Source: Gongronella butleri
Taxonomy: Eukaryota; Mucoromycota; Mucoromycetes; Mucorales; Cunninghamellaceae
Length of the DNA stretch: 64,000 nucleotides
Assembly (NCBI GenBank): GCA_025201375.1
Contig: JAIWZP010000013.1
Span: forward strand, 372,001-436,000
Reading direction: 5' to 3'
Position numbers and translations under genes: made by a program. Positions 32,801 to 43,845 of this stretch are shown one piece after another (positions within the stretch are counted from its first letter, which is position 1; each line of letters begins with the position of its first letter). The notes under the pieces were generated by a model that was not told where the DNA came from, did not search any database, and saw only the letters and a program-made list of their open reading frames with translations.

Positions 32801-33211
32801 GTGCCTCCTCCCCCGGCTGCGGCACCTACCAACAAGCCGTCGTCGCCTCCTGCGCCGGCCAAAAGCACGGCCAATGGCAACGGAAATGGTGCCTTGGCGC
32901 CCAAACCAGCGGCCAGCGCGCCATCGCCCTCGACTGCGACAAATGGCCGCAGCAAGTCATTGACGGCGGAGCAGCAGGGCATTGTGGACATGGTGCTTCG
33001 CGGCATGGAAAACAAGCCGAGCCACGAGCAAAAGCAGCTGCTGGGCGACCGATTGTTCCCACTCGTCAAGGCTTCAGGCACAAAACAGGCCGCCAAAATC
33101 ACCATCCGCCTGCTCGACACCGTGGATCTGCATGAACTCACCCATCTGATGTTTGATAAGGATGAGCTCAAGAAGCACGTGGATCAAGCTTTTGCATCCC
33201 TGAACAAATGA
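29810..33211 (+). CDS. rrm4: Rrm4-type endosomal mRNA transporter: three RRMs plus C-terminal MLLE
   Basis: Eight exons join in phase to 783 residues: 29810-29970, 30086-30144, 30252-30535, 30589-30617, 30805-30847, 31173-31871, 32057-32571 and 32650-33211. RRM1 spans about 27-100 (DTLFLKNFPSTIYEQDL), RR M2 about 109-185 (LLRILHLPHYVENNMVYQLF) and RRM3 about 211-285 (NLYIKNLDAKVTNADLF, with the RNP1-like GYGFVSYS). A Gln/Pro linker follows. A helical segment at about 525-585 (PTVIADVVDMLLTLKKKE) looks like a degenerate MLLE. A clear C-terminal MLLE spans about 700-783 (QKQLLGDRLFPLVKASG). Ustilago Rrm4 has this order and about this length. It carries mRNAs on early endosomes, with MLLE domains binding the PAM2 motif of Upa1. 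A hyphal, microtubule-based mRNA transport role is inferred. Confidence 0.88.
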
Positions 33212-33770
33212 GCACAAAAAAACAAAAAAAAAAACACGTAATTGTGCGCCTCCTTGGTGACCCTGTCCCATGCAAAAAAATCACACGTGCCTCACCGCCA
33301 ATTGTTGCCCTGCCCCCAGCTCCTCCTCTTCCCTTTTTTCCCCTTTCCCTTGTGTATCCTTCCTAATGAAATACCCTTTCTTGTCTTTCGATGAACAGCT
33401 TTAGGCGTTCCCCCTCTCTCAGCTTCTCACTCACACTCTTCTCACTCTCCCCCATGGTCAAAAAGAAACGAAAAATATACCTTTTATATTTTATTTTATT
33501 AGATTTCTGTCGAAAATAAAGAAAGCTCGTTGAAATTGAAAGCCAAAGGCACGTTTCTTCAAATCTTTTGGCGGAGACCAAAAGTAAAAAAAGGGGTGAG
33601 CCGACTGTTCAGGGGGCGCGCAAGGGGTCACGCACTTCTTTTTCGTCCTTTTTTTATACTATGCTTGGAACGGATCCCAACGTACGTATGTTTTGGCCGC
33701 TGTCGACCCTCTTTTTGACTTTTTTTTTTGATTTTCTCGTGGACAAAAGAGAACACTAGGGAAGAACGCG
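33212..33770. other. Intergenic stretch between rrm4 and the next plus-strand gene
   Basis: It holds the rrm4 3' region with CT-rich sequence, an AATAAA near 33517 and upstream sequence of the next gene. I see no supported gene. Confidence 0.4.
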
Positions 33771-34851
33771 ATGCGACTCGAGCGCTATTGGAAGCAGTGT
33801 GCCGCGCTTGGCTGCCTTTCTGTAAGTTTTGCGGTTCTTTTCAACGCAGCCCGTTCTTTGTTACTGCTCACACCCCAGTACTAGGGGTTTAAACACTTTG
33901 AAGTGTGCATGCTCAGTCAGGAGGAATTGCTCTTTAGCCTGTTGCCAGCTGGAATCCCGCGCGACGCGTAAAAAAATCGAAAAAAGGAGAAAAGAGGGGC
34001 GAATGCACCACAACTGACGTTTCCTGAGTCTTTTCTTTGACCGACCAGCGACGCGTTAGGCTCCTTTGGTTCATCACATCTTCTTGACAATGCGTACATT
34101 CATGTAATAACGCCCATTTCGCGTCAAATCCGCTATATTCACCATTGTGGTCATTTTTTTCCGCGCAGGATAAGGACCGCACGGTGTTTCTGTTCACAGG
34201 CTACGCCATCTACAGCTGCCCTTACGTGTACCCCTTTATCCAATCACAACACCAGGACAATGTGCGTCACATGATTGACCAGACTGACAAACAGTACCCA
34301 ATTCATCTCAATTCCACAGACACATGGCACAAAAAAGGTGAAGAAGCATGTCAAATCACTGGAATCATCGCGAGACGCGTGAAAAAGGATGCTTTATGCA
34401 AGCGCCGTTCGAATCGAGCGCGTCATTGCGCAAAAATGTTAATTTTGCCTTTTTTATGTAATAGACGTGTCACTCTGGGAAATGATTTGGGAACTTGTGT
34501 CTCGGATTTCGTGGCCAAGTCCCAAGAACCCCTTTGCCTTGGACTTTGATTATCTCGAGCGCCTGCCGTTGCCTCAGCTGCTCTTTCTAAGCGGTGGACT
34601 CATAGGCTGCCTGCAGTCACTCTGGATCGAAGCCGAGCCACAGACCGTGGCCTTTGTCGACGATGGTAAGCGCCTTGCTCTCTCCCCATCGACAACAACG
34701 ACAAAAAAAAAAAAGACGTTGCCCCAGGCTGAATTTCTTCTCATTCTTGCCAGTGTTTCAGGATTTGCAGCGTTTACAGCAATTGCATCTCAACGCAATG
34801 CGCGACTATGCCCATATGTGCAACACCGCATCTCTCACCTCGGTTTCATAA
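33771..34851 (+). CDS. Unrecognised 218-residue protein, six exons
   Basis: Exons 33771-33821, 33885-33967, 34049-34103, 34169-34337, 34465-34665 and 34754-34851 join in phase with standard GT-AG ends, and the frame is open throughout. That is good evidence of a gene. The protein starts MRLERYWKQCAALGC. Its middle reads TVFLFTGYAIYSCPYVYPF and VSLWEMIWELVSRISWPS. It then has a hydrophobic segment with LPQLLFLSGGLIGCLQSLW (about 165-185) and ends in a helical stretch. It is rich in Trp, Tyr and Leu, so it is likely folded, possibly with one membrane-associated helix. I do not recognise the family. Confidence 0.65.
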
Positions 34852-36315
34852 ATCTAAAACGATTAAATGGGTCGTACGATTCAGAGGGTTAGTGGAATTT
34901 GTGCGTTTTTGGTTTTTGATGGATTAGCAGCTTTGCATTGTATAAGCTACAAAACATCAAGACTGTTACAATGGGATTCTTAGCCAGCAATTGCCATGTG
35001 CTGTGTATAAAAGTGAAGAATAATTTGATAGTTCGTCGAGAAAATAACGACTGTGTTATATTTATTGTTTTTCATCGCTTTGTCAATAAATACACTGCCT
35101 GCTGGGACATTTGTTGCATGAAGCAGCAAGTTTCAAGCAACTCCGTTCAAATGAGCCCACCCTTGGTGCGTCACGGCTGCTGGATGGCGCGTAATCACCA
35201 TTTTCAAAAATCACAAATTTTCCAAGGGGTCCAGTTGAGCACCTGAAAATGGTGGAACTTTGGTCCTCGGGTTACCGCGGCATTCAACGATATGGTAAGC
35301 ATGGCTCATTTACAAACAGAAATGAGATAAAAAACAGGGGTCCATCCTGCGGTTTGAGAATTGCTTGCTTTTTTCGCCATAATTACTCTCCAGAGTCAAA
35401 TCAACAAAGACGGGGCGCAGCACTTGGAAACGAGAATGTGACGAAAGAGCTCAGTTTGCTGCATGCGTGGATGCGCATGATCTGTGAAAAAGACGAGCTC
35501 CCACCAACTTTTATATGAGACAATATTTAGCTGTGCATTTTCGACGCGTGAAAAAGCGTGTCAAACACGGTGGTATCCGCGTTTTGCCCTCCTCAAATGG
35601 ATGCTCCGAGGTACGACTTTCAGATGGGCGCGTCGGCGAGGCATTTAGAGCGCGTTTCTATAGAGCGATTTGCTTTTGAAATAAAATCTCAAATCGCGCA
35701 TTACTTAGCAATGAGCAGATGGATCCGCCCATGTTTGGTCCTTTTTCGCGGTTTCTCTACTCTGTCTTTCTTGTGTGTGGATTTGGCGCAATTTGGAGGA
35801 CCTCATTTTTCGATTTTGAAAAAGGAGCTTGTCGATGGTTAAAATCTGATTTGCGTGCGGCGCGCCCCCAACGGCCACGAGCAGCTGCAAAAGCAAATCT
35901 CATTAGGGTTTCTACCATGTTCTTTCACGTCAGACCACGTTTCGCGGTTTCATAGTGCATAGCTAGAGCGAGCTCTATTCATTTTTTTTCTAAAAGCGAC
36001 AAATCTAATAAATTCTTTCCAATGGATATGGCAAGATGCTCCCAAATTTGAACCAGGAGATGTTCTAGGTGTTTCCGGCATGCTATGTGTCTTTGTGGCG
36101 CAATTTGATGCGTATCGCAATGTCCGATTTGCGAGTTACGAGCCAAAAGGAATAGCTTCGTGGGTGTCCCCTCCTTTGCAAAGTTTCCCAGAGTCTATTT
36201 GACCTCCTCTTGCACCTTTGTTACACAAATCCGGTCCATGACATCAATTTCACTTTAAATGATTTTTACAAAGATATAAATTACAAAATTTTATTGGTTT
36301 GAACAAAAAAAGGAT
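34852..36315. other. Gene-free stretch around repeat R1 copy 2
   Basis: Outside the repeat at 35110-35862 I see only A/T-rich DNA. The string CCAAATTTGAACCAGGAGATG near 36044 resembles the CCAAATTTGGACCAGGTGATG found in the tandem repeat at 644-1649, which hints at a common ancestor. Confidence 0.4.
35110..35862 (-). repeat. Dispersed repeat R1, copy 2 (inverted relative to 6337-7080)
   Basis: The reverse complement of this block aligns with 6337-7080 over its full length with scattered substitutions and small indels. The two copies lie about 28 kb apart and would pair as a giant inverted repeat. No intact common reading frame is visible. Confidence 0.85.
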
Positions 36316-37665
36316 TTACAGGACACGGTCTTTTTCATTTGCGGTCATGCGGACGGTGCGAGCGCGGCTCTTGTAGTCGTCCCATGGGAAGTAAGCGCCG
36401 CAGATGCGGCGGTGGCCTGTGAAAGCGGAGCGGCCGTGCAAAACACGCCAATTGTCAAAGATGACGACGCGACCGGGGGTCAATGGGTCCCAATACTCGT
36501 TGTCGGGCTTGGTCAGCAGCTTGTGCCACTCAAAGAGAGCGTCGTAGAATTGGTCGAGCTGCTTGGGCGTCAGATGGTTAAGTGTCGAGCGATCGTCGTT
36601 GTTGTAGCGCACCTGGAACAGATCGCCGGCATGGTCGTGGTTGAGGATGGGGAATGCGCGTGGACTGGGCACAATGAGCACCTGCTCATCGCCTGCAGAG
36701 TGCGTGGGAATCAGCGTCGTTGAAAGCACCTCGTATGCGCCCGGATCTTGCTTTTTGAGCTGCGCAGCAACCTCAAATCCGTCCACAAACAGAGAATCGC
36801 CGCCTTTGCCCTGGAATTCAAGCTTGTGGAACATTTGGAGACCGCTAAAAAAAATAGATGAGAAAAAAACGCGTCCAATCTGGGAAAAACGCGCTTTTTT
36901 CTTTTTTTTTTTTCTCTTTCATTTTTTTTCATTTTTTTTCCCGTACCTAGGCTCTGTAAAGTACGTATTGTCGGTATGAGCACCGAGGGCGAGTTGTGTG
37001 TAGGCGGTATCGGCGTGCGCGAGATCGGCGGTGAAGGACCACATGCCCTGGGCATAATGAGTCTCGCGCAGGAAGCAGAGGCGGCGCGCGAGCTTCTCTG
37101 TGGCCTCGACGGTGGTAGGTGCGCCCTCGACAAAGGCAATGCCGTCGGTTTCAAGGCGATCGAGCCATTTGGCAAGACCCTCCTTGGAATTCACGACTTC
37201 CTCGTAAGAAATTGCCGGGCGCGGGTTCGCGGCATAATCCTTGCCGGTCCACAGACGCAAGGGGCCTGGATGCGCCAGCGGATCCGCCTTTTTCTGCGCG
37301 GTGGCGCCGCCTGTGTGGCCGTGCGTGGCAATCCAGTCGTACGCGTACTCGCTCGCGTGGCCGCCGGGCCATGACACGCGCAATTTGCCGCCCTCACACG
37401 TCACAGATGTCGGCTTGATGGCGCGATCCAGAGCAAACGTGTTCACCTGCCGCTGGCGCGTCACAGGGTGGTAGCATTCGGGGCAATGGCAATGGTCCCG
37501 CAGCCAGAAATAGGGCAACGTGTAGGCCTGCTCACTGCCCGACGGCGTCACAACCACATGGCGATCCGCTTGCTCAATCTTGGTCGAGTACAACCGTGAC
37601 GCGCTCGAAAGAATCGGCTGCACACGAGGCACCGCGCGCGTCAGTCGCAAAACAGAGGTTAACAT
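36316..37665 (-). CDS. TMLHE: Trimethyllysine dioxygenase (carnitine biosynthesis)
   Basis: Two exons on the minus strand, 37665-36947 and 36844-36316, give 415 residues; human TMLHE is 421. The N-terminus (MLTSVLRLTRAVPRVQPILS) is Arg-rich and amphipathic, fitting a mitochondrial targeting peptide. The N-terminal domain shows the zinc-type cluster WLRDHCHCPECYHP. The Fe(II)/2-oxoglutarate site is complete: His230 and Asp232 in LGAHTDNTYF, and His376 in DNWRVLHGR. The downstream pattern FTGHRRICGAY is the TMLHE form rather than the gamma-butyrobetaine hydroxylase form. The reaction is hydroxylation of N6-trimethyllysine with 2-oxoglutarate, O2 and Fe(II), the first step to carnitine. Confusion with BBOX is the main alternative. 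Confidence 0.9.
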
Positions 37666-38266
37666 AATAAAAGGCCTTGAAAAAGTCGAAACAAAAAATG
37701 AAAAAGAAACAAAGGAAGAAAGAACAAACGCCGGCTCTTTCCGTCGCCCTTTCTTTTTTTATAGCCTGACAATCGCCGAACCTTAATTCCAAATCATGGA
37801 AAATGGGCATTGTGAGCAAGGTTCAAGCAGAATTGAGTCCTTACCCCGCCATGCCGGGCCCCCCTGCCCATTTGTCAATGTGGGGGTGCACCCGTCGCAC
37901 ATTGGTGCCCAACCAGAAAAAAATAAAAAGACGGGACCCATCGTAAAAAAAGGTCGTCTGCAATGCGACACGGGTTCCATTGCGTGTCTTTTATGATGGA
38001 TCATATTCCCTCGCCTATCTGAACTCTCATGAAAAGGTTCAAGCTCAGAAAGATATATCAATGACGCTACGTCATTCACAAAAAATCCTCTCAATCTGGC
38101 CAGTGGTCATCATTTTGGCGGTGATCTGCCTGCGGGTCGCGAATTCATGTTTCCATTACGCATTCCCAAAGGCCGGGCGCTGCACTCGAGGGAAGAACAC
38201 TCTAAAATCGACTCTAGGGTTACCATCGGCGCTTCCAGGCGGCCAGATGAAATGACATGTTGCGAT

Positions 38267-38316
<50 letters not shown>

Positions 38317-39154
38317 CAGAAAAGTATAGAAAAACGGAATTGGGAAGAACGAATCCTGCCTTGAATTCACCGGCATCCGCGTCGTTTCAACTATGCCTCG
38401 ATTTGCACGCTTCAAGGAAAACGCCGTTGTAGGCCATTGGAGGCCGTTTGCCGCTCGCGTTATTGGGCAGTCAGGCGAAAAAGGCTTAAACGTGTCGAAA
38501 GATGCGTCAAAAACACGTCGCAAAAGGCCACCCCAATTCCAAATCTGGCGCATCTTTTTTTTGCCCCTCGCAAGCTTGCCCATTGTGGACGAGGTTCGCG
38601 CTCTTTTTCTTTTCGTTTCTCTCCCAATCGCTGCACAATGGCTTTTGCAGTGCTCTGGGGCAACACAAGGAGAAGCGAGTTTCGCACCCAAGGAAATAAA
38701 AATCAGGAGGAGAAGCGGGACACTCTTCGTGAGAATGAGAGAGAGGCGTGTCCAAGCCAATTGGCCGCGTCGTGAGCGGTTCTGAGCAAAATGCAATTAA
38801 ATCTTTTCTTTTTTTTTCAAGGCCAATTGGGGTTCAGCTGCTCTGGTGGACCCCACTGTCCCAAAAAAGGGCTGGGGACTCTGCTGCGTCCTGCAAAAAA
38901 CAAGATTGGGCACAGAAAAATATAAAAAAAAAGAGCCGTAGGGTGATCATTTTCTTCTCACGCTGGGTCCATCCATTGGAGGGCTTTTGCAACCTCGGAA
39001 AATAAGGGGGCCCTGTTGCATCATCAAACGCAAGAGGGCTTGGTTCCCCTTTGTGTTTTAAAAAGAGAGGGGTTCTCTTTTTTTTTTTTCCCCACTTTTT
39101 TATTTTTTTGTTTTTTGATCGCTCTCTCTCTCTTTTTTTTTTTTTTTTTGTACC
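37666..39154. other. 1.5-kb gene-free stretch with 47-nt poly(A)
   Basis: A run of 47 A lies at 38268-38314. The open frames across 38260-38800 are created by it or overlap without features. The end next to 39155 is T-rich (39120-39150), a pyrimidine tract before the start of the amidohydrolase gene. No gene is supported. Confidence 0.45.
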
Positions 39155-40105
39155 ATGATTACCGCGGAAGAGATGGACCAGGTCATCGACACGCACGTGC
39201 ATTTTTTCCTGCCACAGGAAGTGCACACGCCTTGGGTCAAGGGCACGATGTTTGAGAATGGACGCAACGAGGCGGATTATTGCGCTGCGGTGAGCAAGAC
39301 GGGTGTTTCGCAAGGCGTGTACGTGGAGGTGGACGTTGAGCCAACGCAGGGCCTGGCGGAGGCGGCGGTCATTCGTGCGCATATTGAAGAGAAGCGCGGC
39401 GCGGACGAAAATGGGCGCGCGTTTGGCGGCATTGGTGCTGTTGTCGCGTACGTGCCCATGGACAAAGGCGAGCAGCACGTGCGTGGTTATTTGCGCGAGC
39501 TGCAGACCATTGTGGGCACCGACTTGCTGCGCGGTGTTCGATTCTTGCTGCAGTCGCCGAACTCGGCGGAATTGATGGGCACCGATACCTTTCGTGATGC
39601 GCTTCGTGTGCTGGGCGAGCCAGAGTTCCAGGCGCTGCATTTCGAGCTCGTGATCGATAGCCGGCAACACCCCGCGCAATTCGATGCACTGCTTGCCATG
39701 GTGCGCGCGTGCCCGTCGACTCGCTTTGTGCTGGATCACATGGCCAAGCCGCCTTGTAGCTCGCACCCTGGCCAAAAGGCATTCGATGCGTGGGCGGAAA
39801 ACATGCAGCAATTGGCTCAATGCCGCAACGTCGTCATGTGCAAAGTGTCAGGCTTGCTCACCGAGTTGGATGGCGCTCCAATGACCACCCAGCAGCTCGC
39901 CCCATTTGTCCAAGCCGCACGAAACGCCTTTGGTATCGACAGACTCTGCTTTGGCGGCGATTGGCCCATCCTCCATTTACAACAGGATGCAACTTGGCAA
40001 AAGTGGGTCGATCTCGTCCGCGACATGGTCGCAAATTGGTCGCACCAAGACCAACACAAGCTCTTTGTCGCCAATGCCGTCAAATACTACAAATTGCACC
40101 ATTAG
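39155..40105 (+). CDS. Amidohydrolase-2 family (COG3618-type) metal-dependent hydrolase
   Basis: A single exon encodes 316 residues, complete from a T-tract promoter to TAG. Motifs of the amidohydrolase-2 TIM barrel are in order: IDTHVHFF with metal ligands His14 and His16, a string with GVRFLLQSP, the LDHMAKPP motif (about 195-202) and FGGDWPI near 265, whose Asp is the usual catalytic residue. The family includes sugar lactonases and related C-O hydrolases; the substrate here cannot be called. The gene is intronless and rather GC-rich among intron-dense neighbours, so acquisition from bacteria is one possibility and simple intron loss another. Confidence 0.88.
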   Translation: MITAEEMDQVIDTHVHFFLPQEVHTPWVKGTMFENGRNEADYCAAVSKTGVSQGVYVEVDVEPTQGLAEAAVIRAHIEEKRGADENGRAFGGIGAVVAYVPMDKGEQHVRGYLRELQTIVGTDLLRGVRFLLQSPNSAELMGTDTFRDALRVLGEPEFQALHFELVIDSRQHPAQFDALLAMVRACPSTRFVLDHMAKPPCSSHPGQKAFDAWAENMQQLAQCRNVVMCKVSGLLTELDGAPMTTQQLAPFVQAARNAFGIDRLCFGGDWPILHLQQDATWQKWVDLVRDMVANWSHQDQHKLFVANAVKYYKLHH

Positions 40106-40441
40106 AACCCCTGGTTTTTTTTTTTTTTTTTTTACTGATTCCCTCCTCCCCCCCCCCCAAAAAGTCACCTGACGTGGCCATCCACCCCCCCTTTTTTTCC
40201 CCCTACCCCCGCGACTGCGCACCCGTTTGCCGCCCGCTCCCCACGCCCCGCGCCCTCACACGCCCATTGTTGCAAGCTCCGCTTGCACTCAGTCACAAAC
40301 ACCCATAAAATGGCACCACCCCGTTCTTTTTTCCCCTTTTTTTTCTTCTTTTTTACCAGATTTTTGATTTTTATACCCCTTCCGAGCCAATTGCCCTCTT
40401 TTTCCGCCACTCTTTAGCAATAAAGTACTCCCTCTGACACC
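40106..40441. other. Intergenic stretch, C/T-rich
   Basis: It contains an 18-T tract at 40115, a run of ten C near 40150 and CCCC-rich DNA. No gene is seen. Confidence 0.4.
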
Positions 40442-41268
40442 ATGGATGCCATGACAACAAAGGCCAATGCCCTGTCCATCCCCATCAACCATCAGGTACA
40501 CGACAACCGCAGGGGGGGAGGAAGGAGGAAATCACGGACCACTCACTTGGTTCCTTTTTTTTTAGACGGACGACACGACGCCGACGCCCAGTTCGTCGTA
40601 TTGCCAATCTCTTTCGTCCAAGGAGTCCAAAGTGTCCACGGTGTTTAGCCGATCAGGTAATGTGGGCCCCTGAAAGAAAAAAAAACAGGGTGCAAAACAA
40701 AAAGGGGCCTAGATTGTTTCAATTGACGCCATTGTAGATCGATTGTTGGCATCCAAGGCGCAACAATCTCGTCAATACGGGTCCTTTATGACCATGCCAA
40801 TATCCGGTAAGAGGGGGGAGGATTTTCAGGAGAAATCCGAGTGTGTGTCATGTCAGGGCCAAACAAAAACAAATTAGGGTTGGTTTTCTCGGCGGGGGCG
40901 AGCGAGATAGAGAGAGAGGCAAAGAGAAAGAAAGAGAGGGAGGGAGATTGAATTGATTGAGCAACAACAATGACGCCCTGCGCCTTTTAGATGACACCAT
41001 CTCATTCCAAGAAGCGCCGCCCACGCCGCCCACCACGACCATCAGCCCCAATGACGATGACGAAGGTCTTTACTTGTTGTGGACCCACCAAATCTTGCGC
41101 GACCACGGCCTGCGGCCCAGTTCTTGCCGTACAAGCTCCTTTGAGCGGCTTGCCGATGACGATGATGATGATGATGACGACAGCAGCCAATCTAGCTTTA
41201 CCTCCACGCCGCCAACCACTTCGTTATTCGCCTCCTTATGTGCCTGCTTCGTCGCCAATGCGAAATGA
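40442..41268 (+). CDS. Hypothetical Ser/Thr/Asp-rich protein, 163 residues
   Basis: Four exons, 40442-40495, 40566-40656, 40738-40806 and 40991-41268, join in phase. The protein is largely disordered, with Ser/Thr-rich parts and a run of nine Asp (about 135-143). One segment looks ordered and helical (DEGLYLLWTHQILRDHGLRP, about 105-124). The C-terminus is short and Cys-containing (FASLCACFVANAK). No signal peptide. I do not recognise the family. An AATAAA lies about 205 bases after the stop. The four clean splice junctions make it a likely gene. Confidence 0.6.
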
Positions 41269-42094
41269 TACCAATTGCGGGCAGCTTGTCGTCTCTTTTA
41301 TTTTTTTATTCAATGCATCTTGGAACTTGCACATTCCCTTGTTCCATATTTGATACCCTGCCTTTATCGTCTTTTTTTAAAGCCCTTTTTTGCCATTCAT
41401 GTCACAATTTTCCCCTTTGCCCATATCCGTGTAGATTTTTTTCCCTTTGTGTCACGATCCAATGGCCGCTGGGCGCAATAAAATGAAGATTAGCCTCTTT
41501 TTTTTTCTTCTTTTCGGTGGCGCGTGAGCCGCGTCTTTTGTGCCGTGAGTGCCAATGTCCTGCAAGGCGCGTTTAGTGTGGGTATGTGAGCCATGCAAGA
41601 GAGCCAGCGCCCTTTTTTTTTTTTGTGACCCAAGGAAAATCATCAGAAAATGCAAATCGGCATCTGACAAGTGAGGCCCTGAAGGTCAGGTGGGGTGACT
41701 CAAAGCGGCATGTGCCCCTTTTCTCCCCCCCTTTTTTTTCGTCGAGATCGTGTGATTGGTGTAAATTCCGTGAATTGTTTATCTGTGCGCGCCAGTAAAG
41801 GCTCAAATGGCGTTGTTTCTCGGCAAATCCTTTAACATATCACGCGAGGTCACGCCCCCCTCTTTTTTTTGCACTGGAAAAGGATTTCCCATCATCAGAT
41901 GCCCCCATGGCCCCGGCGCGCTCGCAAAAAATTAAAAACTAGCGGATCAATGGCCATTTGGACTCGATTCCCCGTTGCACCGGGATCAATCCCACCCAGA
42001 ATTGTGTCACAAAATATCCGACTTGTATTTTTTTTAGAGATGCAACCGAGAGAGAGAGAGAGAGAGAGAGAGGAGGGGAGGGGGGAAGAACGTG
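41269..42094. other. Convergent 3' region, no gene seen
   Basis: T-rich tracts and a (GA)n run at 42050-42072 lie between a plus-strand gene and the 3' end of the minus-strand NodB gene. No supported gene. Confidence 0.4.
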
Positions 42095-43487
42095 TTAAAC
42101 AAGCAAAACGGCGCCCAGAACAGACGCGCCGAGGACCAGCATGGCCATGGCCTCGTGCCGCGCGCCGCCATTGGGCTTGACAAGTTGAATGTCGCTCGCA
42201 TCTTCGACCGTCTTGTTCATCAGGCCCGCGGGCACATCCACGGCAATCTGCCCTTGCTTGTAATCGGGCGAACCAAATGAATGCTTATCGCTGATGGTCT
42301 TTTTCGAGATCGAGCCTACAATTGAGTGTTAAAGCGTGAGCGACTAGCCCGTCATTGACGTCTGTTTCTCTATTTTTCTCTCTCTCTCTCTCTCTTTTTT
42401 CTAATTTGTTTTTACTCTCTTTGTACGGTTCCTTGTCCTTGAGACAGCCATCCAGTCGGACCATGGTATAACCGGACTCGTGGATCGCGTTGATTTGATC
42501 ATAGATGGCTTGCCAGGAGCCCGTGTCGGGAATATCGTATTGCATGGTGATGAAGCTGCCTTTTGAATCATACGTATCAATCTGCTTTGCAAAGGCATTG
42601 CGATAAAACTCGCCAATGCCCTTTGGATTGCCCTTGAAATTGTAGTCCTGTGGATCCAGATTGTAGGCAATGAGCGTGTACCCCATACTGCGCACAATGT
42701 GCTCAAGGCGATAATCCTCCGGCTGGGTATAGTGGAGGCGGATGTATTTTGGCGCAACGCCGATCAAAGTCTCGACAATCTTGGCATTATTCGTCACGTC
42801 CTGCATGATCTGTTGGTCCGTCAGGCCCTCGGATGAGTCGCCCGGCGCGCGGTATGTCATGCCAATCATGTGGCCGTCGTTATACGCGCGTTGCAAAATC
42901 ATCGCGTATTGCTGCGTGTACAGCCACGTTGCATTCACAAAGAAGCTTGCCTTGGCCTGCCCCGCCTTTAGGCCATTTAGCACCTTGGCCGTCACGTCGC
43001 TAGGGCCCTCGTTCTAGCCGAAAAAGAAACGAATTTAAGCTTTTTTTTCTTTTTTTGCTAAAAAGTGTGCGCGCCGCCGGAGGGGCACTACCTACAAAGG
43101 TTACGGCAATTTCGCCTTGGCCAGCACACGCCGTTGCTTGAGGTGCAGGCACGGTCGATGCTGTGACGGCTGTAGGATGATTCCAAATAGGCAGAGGCAC
43201 TATTATTTTTGAATATTTTTGTAATTTTGATGCGCATGAGTAAATAAATGATGCACTTTGGTCATTTTAGCATCTTACTATCGGCCATGACGCCAGTCGC
43301 CGCAGCCATCGCGGAGAGGATGACTAGATCGGACAAAAAAAAATCGCAAAAAAAGCAGAAAAAAAAAGACGTGAGCCTTTTTCGGCTGTCATTTTGCTAC
43401 CATGTTGAGCAACGCGTTCTGTGCGACCATCACGCGTCAGTGTTTGATGCACCATTTTTCTTTTTTACCGGGAACAGTGAGTTTCAT
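42095..43487 (-). CDS. GPI-anchored NodB-fold protein (chitin-deacetylase family) lacking metal ligands
   Basis: Five exons on the minus strand, 43487-43469, 43323-43279, 43199-43096, 43013-42416 and 42315-42095, give 328 residues. A signal peptide (MKLTVPVILSAMAAATGVMA) is rebuilt from exons 1 and 2. The NodB domain is clear (VTFNEGP, AKASFFVNATW, YIRLHYTQP, LIAYNLDPQDY, SGYTMVRLDGCL). However, motif 1 is T-F-N-E-G-P instead of T-F-D-D-G-P, and motif 2 is GHMIGMTYRA where active enzymes have GH-x-I-x-x-H-[ST]-x-x-H. The catalytic Asp, the metal Asp and both metal His are thus changed, so chitin deacetylation is unlikely. The C-terminus has a small-residue site (NGGA) and a hydrophobic tail, fitting a GPI anchor. 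A wall-binding or structural role is inferred. Confidence 0.88.
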
Positions 43488-43845
43488 TTCGCAAAAACAG
43501 TAAAATGAGCAAAAAAAATAAAAAAACAAAAAAATAAAAAAAAAAGAAAAGCAACCGGGAATCTTTTTTATGACCTTGACCCGCTAAGAGTAAATTTATA
43601 GGGGCTCTTGATTTTCGTTACAACTATGCCTGCAAAAATAACCCGAATTGTAAGATGGAAGTTTTTTTTTTTTTTTTTTCAGCGGGTCCGGCCTTGTTCG
43701 GGTGGATCATCCCTTGTTGACCGAGAAAAAAAAAAGATGGGGGCGGGGGACAGAAATAGGATGATCCCCGTACATTTCACGTTGTGACTCGGGCACTTGA
43801 CGACACGAAAAAAGGAATTGGAGCGCGTCTATTTTATTTAATTCT
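43488..43845. other. Intergenic A/T-rich stretch
   Basis: It holds homopolymers and repeated AAAAATAAAA-type strings near 43505-43545, which would serve the WKF gene 3' end and the NodB gene promoter. No gene is seen. Confidence 0.4.

Noticed and set aside
38266..38796. 176-codon minus-strand frame ending in poly-Phe
   Set aside because: Created by the 47-A tract; no features in the rest.
38834..39820. 328-codon minus-strand open frame
   Set aside because: It is the antisense shadow of the amidohydrolase gene plus homopolymer sequence.
41915..42005. tRNA-like block (GGGATCAATCCC with a TAGCGGATCAATGG upstream)
   Set aside because: Looks faintly like A and B boxes, but acceptor and T stems do not close on either strand.
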